Source of the DNA: JBBDRJ01 sp963766295
GTDB taxonomy: Bacteria > Actinomycetota > JAICYB01
Direction: 5' to 3'
Assembly: GCA_963766295.1 (NCBI GenBank)
Contig: CAVXYW010000001.1
Location: 774,748-838,747 of the forward strand
DNA: 64,000 nt
Shown here: positions 59,517 through 64,000 of the stretch, piece after piece
Position numbering within the stretch: the first letter of the stretch is position 1
How the letters are laid out: each line of letters begins with the position of its first letter
Made by a program: the position numbers and the translations under genes
Notes under the pieces: generated by a model
What the model was told of the DNA's origin: nothing
Seen by the model: the letters and a program-made list of their open reading frames with translations, nothing else
Databases searched by the model: none

Positions 59517-59890
59517 CAGTTCGAGCGGAATGCGCGGAGGACGACTTCGCCGAACATGCAGCCGAGCATGTCCACGAATCCCTGGAGGTCTGTAGGGTCC
59601 GATGTGTCGTCTGGGGCAAGCGCGAGCATCGTGGCTTCGCGTTGGTGCAACACGTTCGCCGCGAACGCAAACCTCGTGCTGCACGCGCGGGTCCGGACCC
59701 CACACGTAACCCTTGCGGTTGCTGATCGCTAGACGCCACAGCGACTTCGGTCGCCCGCCCGCCGCATGCGAACGGTGCGGGCCATGGTCGATTGCTCCGG
59801 AGAGTTAGCCCATCCCAGAAGAACGGCCTGGTCTCTAAGTCGTGCGAAGGCCGAAACGTAACGGTCGGTACCACCGACTTCCCGTAGACC
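59516..59890 (-). pseudogene. Hypothetical protein with several frameshifts
   Basis: Readable blocks in successive frames are GTDRYVSAFARLRDQAVLLGW, GRPKSLWRLAISNRKGYVWG and AANVLHQREATMLALAPDDT, then SDPTDLQGFVDMLGCMFGEVVLRAFRSN with a stop at 59516. They overlap end to end, so one gene of about 120 residues is likely. No domain is recognised and the start is unclear. It is coupled to the next small gene through TGATG. Confidence 0.4.
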
Positions 59891-59896
59891 CGCCGA

Positions 59897-60206
59897 CTAC
59901 AGGGCAATCGAACCATCCTTGAAGGTAAGGGTGAATGCTCGGTCTCTGGAAACCCATCGGCGCCCAAGGGTATACGGCCGGTTAAACCGTCGACGGGTCC
60001 GCAAATCATCTCGGCCCATGTGAACCGCTTGCGGAATTCATAGACGCAACAGTAGATCCATCGGGCGACGTGATCGGGCTAACGACCTTTGCCGCTGTGC
60101 CGGACGACGATCGCGAGAGCCGAAGGCGACACCTTTCGCAAGGTGTCGGACGGTCGGCTCCGGTGGCACACTGGTCGGTATCGAGATCAGTTCTCGGGGC
60201 CATCAC
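59897..60206 (-). pseudogene. Possible small PH-like or membrane-associated protein, broken
   Basis: The block YEFRKRFTWAEMICGPVDG is followed, after a frame change near 59945, by SRDRAFTLTFKDGSIAL and a stop at 59897. The pattern (basic residue, then F/PW.E, then a beta-hairpin ending KDG) resembles bacterial PH-like domains, but the evidence is weak. The stretch up to 60206 is open in one frame without clear similarity. A 9-bp inverted repeat, CGACACCTT/AAGGTGTCG, lies at 60127-60148. Confidence 0.28.
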
Positions 60207-60280
60207 TCGAATCGAAGCTGGCTCGGCTTCAGAAATGAGCGGTCACCACTCCGCGACCTAAATCCCATAGCCACGTTCCG

Positions 60281-60681
60281 TCCGGCAGTTGTCGATTCGG
60301 CAGCCCCATTAGCTCCTATGGACTTTCGGCTCCGTGACCAAACTCGCCCTGCCGCGCCGCCCTCGCCGCCCATCAGCGAACCCTTTGCCAGCAACTTCTG
60401 CGTCTCCACCAGCGCCGCCGATGCCGCCGCCCTGATGGAATCCCAATTCCGCCGGGCCCTCCAATCGCCGCACCACTGCCAACCTTTGCAGACCCACCCC
60501 GTCCACCAGTACCGCGTTCCGGCTTTCCTTTTCGAGCGTTCGCACGGCGCCGAAACACTTCTGTGAGAGTGAACATTACTCCGGCGATGACGGTGTACGG
60601 CTCGAAACCGCCGCCTGGAAACACCGCCCAAAGGATCGCCAGAGCACGGTCGCGGTCAGGCTCAAGGAGTTCGACGGCCAC
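60281..60681 (-). pseudogene. Hypothetical single-span membrane protein with frameshifts
   Basis: From GTG 60681 the frame gives AVELLEPDRDRALAILWAVF, then PGGGFEPYTVIAGVMFTLTEVF with one or two hydrophobic helices. The tail then changes frame; candidate continuations include TLEKESRNAVLVDGVGLQ and WDSIRAAASAALVETQKLLAKG. The downstream limit is uncertain. No family is recognised. It precedes, on the same strand, the small broken genes at 59.2-60.2 kb and follows the response regulator. Confidence 0.35.
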
Positions 60682-60748
60682 AAATCATCGGTCCGTCCAA
60701 CGACCTTGGCCGACGCCTCGGAGCCTCACCTCGCGAGTGTAGCGTCGG

Positions 60749-61160
60749 TTAAAGACTTACTCGACGTCCCCCGGAAGTTGGGTTTTGTCTTGCATCGTCC
60801 AGTACAGACTCAATTGTCTTCACGAGCAAGTCGCGGTGCGACAGCTTGACGATGTAACGGACTGCGCCACCGGCCATAGCTGTGAGCTCGTTATCCATGT
60901 CGTCCTTGGCCGTGAGCATCACGACGGGAATCTTGCCGAGCCGCTCGGACATCTTTAGGCCACGCAGGAACGTGAGACCGTCTGTTCCAGGCATGACGAT
61001 GTCGAGAACGATGGCATCGAACGCATAGGTCTTTAGCAGTTCGAGGGCGTCGTTCACACTGCCGGCTTCAAACACGCGGTAGCCGGCCTCTTCGGATCAA
61101 GACATTGAGCTTCCGATCAAGCTCATGGTCGTCAACTATTAGGACTCGACCGTTGGACAA
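60749..61160 (-). pseudogene. Response regulator receiver-domain protein, one frameshift
   Basis: From TTG 61160 (GGAGG upstream) the protein reads SNGRVLIVDDHELDRKLNVLI; near 61095 one base shifts the frame. It continues AGYRVFEAGSVNDALELLKTY, AIVLDIVMPGTDGLTFLRGL (phospho-acceptor Asp) and IPVVMLTAKDD, then VRYIVKLSHRDLLVKTIESVLDD. Length is about 135, a stand-alone CheY-like receiver. The conserved Lys is followed by Leu rather than the usual Pro. No histidine kinase is adjacent. Confidence 0.72.
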
Positions 61161-61312
61161 TGCGACCTGCCTCCGACTAATACCCGGTTCCCCAGCTCCG
61201 TGGCCAGGCGCACCGAATCACCGCTCCTCAGCTCGCTCGAATACCCTGAGAACAGCTTAGCTTTGGAGCGGTGTGCGCGCGGTAGTGCCAACCATTAGGA
61301 GGGGAGCTCCGA

Positions 61313-62481
61313 ATGTTCATCCGCGAATTCGGTGTTAAGAACTTCATGGTGCATCGGGACTCGCGAGTCGAGCTTTTCCCCGTCACCGTCATTGTTGGCG
61401 CTAATAACGGTGGGGGCAAGTCCGCTCTCTTTGACGCGATGCTCAACTTCTCAATGGTTTCGCGAGGGAAGTCTCGCAGGCCTTTGGGCCCGGACCGTCT
61501 CTTACGGAGCTCGTCGGCATCATGGAAGTAGTCCAGCAGCCAGAATTAGCTTCGACGTGCTGCTCACTGAAAACGCCGAAAGCCCTGATGGATTGCGGTA
61601 TCGAATCTCCTACGCCCAACTCGGTCGGGGAAGAAACTGAGTACGTCATTTACGACGAGACCTTAGTGGATAGCGCGACGGGGAAGACGTACTTCGATAG
61701 GTCAGATCCGGACGCATTTCCGATGGGCAAAACGGGAACATCCTGTCCCAAGACAGAAGTATTTTCGCGGCGATTCGTCGCGCGCAGGGGATGGGAGCCG
61801 ATTACGCGGAAACCCACCCTCTCGTGACGGCGTGCGCTCGGAAGATAAGTCGCTTGAACAAGTTCCGACTTGATCCGGGCAACCTGGCGCGACCCTCTCG
61901 GCTACCGGACATTAGCGCCGAAGACGTTGGGGGAAACTCGAGCGCCGCGTGTTGACTATCGCGGGGAATCATTACCCAGCGCCCTCTACTACCTATCTGA
62001 GACCGGGAGTCCAACGCTGGCGAACATTGAAGAGAAGATAGGTGAGTCCTAGACAACTTTGAGGGATTCAGTTCAACATCGTTCAGACTGATCGCATTGG
62101 GTTCGCTGTTCGCTTCAGCGATTCGCGGGGAGCCGTACCTGCTGAGAATCTATCCGACGGCACTCTTGGTCTCATAGGCCTCATGGTCCTGCTCCTTAGT
62201 CCTGATCGGCCGTCTCTTAGTATTCTGGAGGAACCTGAGAATGGGCTCACGCAAACGCGACAAGAGCCATGTATGAGGCGATTCGTTCCCTCGCTTTCAA
62301 TCCGAATCCGATAGCGCGAAGCCAAATCTTATTGTCTTCACATAGCCCGTTCGTTATTTGTGAGGCCTGGAATGGCGAAGAGCGAGACTTCATCTATCAG
62401 GTGAAGGTCGAAGATGGTGATGGCGTCGTGCGCGGATTCGCAGAGGTCATCGAGCATCACGGCATTCAGTTGCGAAGTTGA
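61313..62481 (+). pseudogene. AAA ATPase (RecF/OLD-like, AAA_21 type), several frameshifts
   Basis: The N-terminus MFIREFGVKNFMVHRDSRVE is followed by Walker A in VGANNGGGKSALFDAMLNFS. After frame changes come ISFDVLLTENAESPDGLRYRI, EYVIYDETLVDSATGKTYFD, YRGESLPSALYYLSETGSPT, ENLSDGTLGLIGLMVLLLS (signature-like), LSILEEPENGL (Walker B) and LLSSHSPFVICEAW (switch His). The end is IEHHGIQLRS. The corrected protein is about 385 residues, typical of ABC-ATPase-like AAA proteins found in defence modules. GC is visibly lower than in the flanks. No nuclease or TOPRIM domain is seen in it. Confidence 0.7.
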
Positions 62482-62752
62482 GCATGGGGGAGAGAGGCCG
62501 TCTTGGTTGGAGACTGCGACCCAAGTGATGGAAGGCTACCTTTCTTAGTACCGAGCGGATTCCTCGAGAGTGGTTGCCAACCCCGCCGGTCAGTCCAAGC
62601 AATTCGCCAAGATCCAACTACGGCGCTGTTAGCTGTGGCTGAAATTGATTAGCTCAGAGGATGACTAGTCAGGACCGTCGCTTCTTGCCGAGCAACGATG
62701 TTGCTTAGGAAGCGGAGAGTTACCGATGGTTGATCTTCATCGCTAGAGGTGT
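62482..62752. other. Intergenic region between the AAA ATPase and rho
   Basis: No complete gene is convincing. A plus-strand frame from about 62503 (LVGDCDPSDGRLPFLVPSGF, stop near 62650) has a protein-like start but no recognisable family; it could be a remnant of a partner gene of the ATPase. No terminator with a T-run is visible. Confidence 0.3.
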
Positions 62753-64000
62753 CTAGCCGACCTTCGCGATCCGGTCGAGGAAGTCGGCGTTCGTCCGGTT
62801 GTCGGTCATGTTCTTGATGAGGATCTCCATCGCCTCGGCCGCGTCCACCGAGTGGAGCACGCGGCGCAGGCGCCAGATGCCCTGCAGCTCCTCGGGCGGC
62901 GTGATGAGCTCCTCGTTGCGGGTCCCGGATCCTTCGACATTGATCGCCGGGAAGATGCGCTTCTCCGCGAGCGCACGGTCGAGACGCACCTCCATGTTCC
63001 CGCGTCCCTTGAACTCCTCGAAGATGACCTCGTCCATACGGGAGCCGGTCTCGACGAGGCAGGTCGCGAGGATCGTGAGCGAACCCGTCGTCCTTGATGT
63101 TGCGCGCCGCTCCGAAGAACCGCTTCGGCGCCTCGAGCGCGCTCGAGTCGATACCACCGCACATGATCTTGCCGGAGTTGCGCTGCGCCTGGTTGTAGGT
63201 GCGCGCCATCCGCGTGAGCGAGTCGAGCAGGATGACGACGTCGTGGCCGTCCTCGACGAGCCGCTTCGCGCGTTCGAGCACGAGCTCGGACACGGACAGG
63301 TGATCGGCGAGCGGCTGGTCGAACGTCGACGCGACCACGTCCGCATGTTCGCCGACCGTCTCTTCCCAGTCGTAGGCCTCTTCCGGACGCTCGTCGACGA
63401 GCAGGACGAACAGCTTCACTTCCGGATGGTTCTCGACGATCGCCCGCGCGATGCGGCGGAGGATCGTCGTCTTGCCGGCCTTCGGCGGCGCGACGATCAT
63501 CCCGCGCTGTCCCTTGCCGATCGGGCAGAGCAGGTCGAGGATGCGTCCGATCGGCTCGGCCGGGTTCCACTCGAGACGCAGCCGCTCGTTCGGTGACGGC
63601 GTCGGCATCTTGTCGAAGACCGGACGCTCGCCCCCTGCCTCGATCTCTTCCGGCGTCCGTGTCGTTGACCTTCTCGACCTGCAGCAGCGCCGAGTAGTTC
63701 TCGCACGAGTGCTTCGGCGGACGCGCCAGGCCGGCGACGAGGTCGCCGGTACGCAGACCGAGTCGCTGGATCTGCGAACGCGAGACGTAGACGTCGGTCG
63801 CGCCGGGGAGGTAGCCGTTGGTGCGGAGGAATCCGTAGCCGTCCGGACGAACCTCGAGGATCCCGGACGTCTGATCGAGGCCTTCGTTCTGCTTCGCCAG
63901 CAGCTCGGAGATCAGGCGGGACGTCCGAACCGCGCGGCCCCCGTGATGCCGGCTTCCTTGGCCTTCTCGACGAGCTCCTGCGAAAGCGCTTCTAGATCTA
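62753..64000 (-). pseudogene. rho: Transcription termination factor Rho, N-terminus beyond the window, at least three frameshifts
   Basis: Reading leftwards from the window edge: a Rho_N-like helical part (LISELLAKQNEGLDQTSGILEV), the RNA-binding OB fold (RPDGYGFLRTNGYLPGATDVYV), then GMIVAPPKAGKTTILRRIARAI (Walker A), VILLDSLTRMARTYN (Walker B), EEFKGRGNMEVRLDRALAEKR (R-loop/secondary RNA site) and ELQGIWRLRRVL. The stop is at 62753. Single-base insertions near 63920, 63650 and 63083 break the frame. Rho is a core, usually essential helicase in Actinobacteria, so these are best read as sequence errors rather than loss of function. Confidence 0.88.

Noticed and set aside
1..64000. CRISPR array, rRNA operon, integrase or insertion sequence
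   Set aside because: No regularly spaced repeats, rRNA-like stretches, transposase motifs or terminal inverted repeats were seen on either strand.

Overview
The window is a high-GC, gene-dense bacterial segment, most likely from an uncultured member of the Actinomycetota. The pointers are a wax-ester-synthase/DGAT acyltransferase, a DUF222-HNH protein, a TIGR03086-type (mycothiol-dependent isomerase-like) protein, an F420-type LLM oxidoreductase, DUF501 next to a Ppx/GppA protein, a PspC membrane module, paired acyl-CoA dehydrogenases, and frequent GTG/TTG starts in ATGA/GTGA/TTGA overlaps. This placement rests on gene content only; no 16S gene is present.

Layout. 1-2.1 kb: a DUF421 protein, a membrane-anchored hypothetical and an ECF sigma/anti-sigma pair. 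2.2-6.2 kb: tRNA-Trp, secE-nusG-rplK-rplA, an L10 leader with terminator-like hairpin, and rplJ-rplL; NusG and L10 carry long acidic Ala/Glu/Pro-rich extensions. rpoBC does not follow rplL; instead come an S1-domain protein, DUF501 and Ppx (6.3-8.1 kb). 9.1-15.5 kb: a surface/signalling group of a DUF11-repeat plus FecR protein, tRNA-Leu(UAA), a second FecR protein and a CHASE2 class III nucleotide cyclase. 15.5-21.4 kb: pterin dehydratase, MFS carrier, PspC/toastrack-type envelope module, Gfo/Idh/MocA oxidoreductase and WS/DGAT. Long perfect inverted repeats lie inside two of these coding regions.

21.9-28.2 kb: a coupled acyl-CoA dehydrogenase pair, two cupredoxin lipoproteins, a tandem array of NTF2/SnoaL-like genes with a truncated fourth copy, and an ABC-2 exporter. 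28.4-36.9 kb: thioesterase, a frameshifted TIGR03086 gene, then a tightly coupled minus-strand amino-sugar cluster (GH20, ceramidase-like, Gfo/Idh, DegT aminotransferase, NagA) divergent from an L,D-transpeptidase. 36.9-49.9 kb: LLM oxidoreductase/cupin/hydrolase operon, enoyl-CoA hydratase, a heavily frameshifted GH3-PA14 glucosidase, CDGSH iron-sulfur protein, PrpE-like ligase, a two-domain cupredoxin, AarF/UbiB kinase and a beta-lactamase-fold hydrolase. 50-59.2 kb: DUF222-HNH, ATP-dependent DNA ligase, enoyl-CoA hydratase, three tandem Calx-beta surface proteins and an FAD oxidoreductase. 59.2-62.7 kb: a lower-GC, frame-broken accessory patch (small genes, response regulator, AAA ATPase), followed by the end of rho.

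Sequence quality matters here. At least nine otherwise recognisable genes, including the essential-type gene rho, are broken by single-base indels, most of them apparent insertions. I therefore treat most frameshifts as probable sequencing or assembly error and give reconstructed gene limits. No CRISPR array, rRNA, integrase or insertion sequence was seen.
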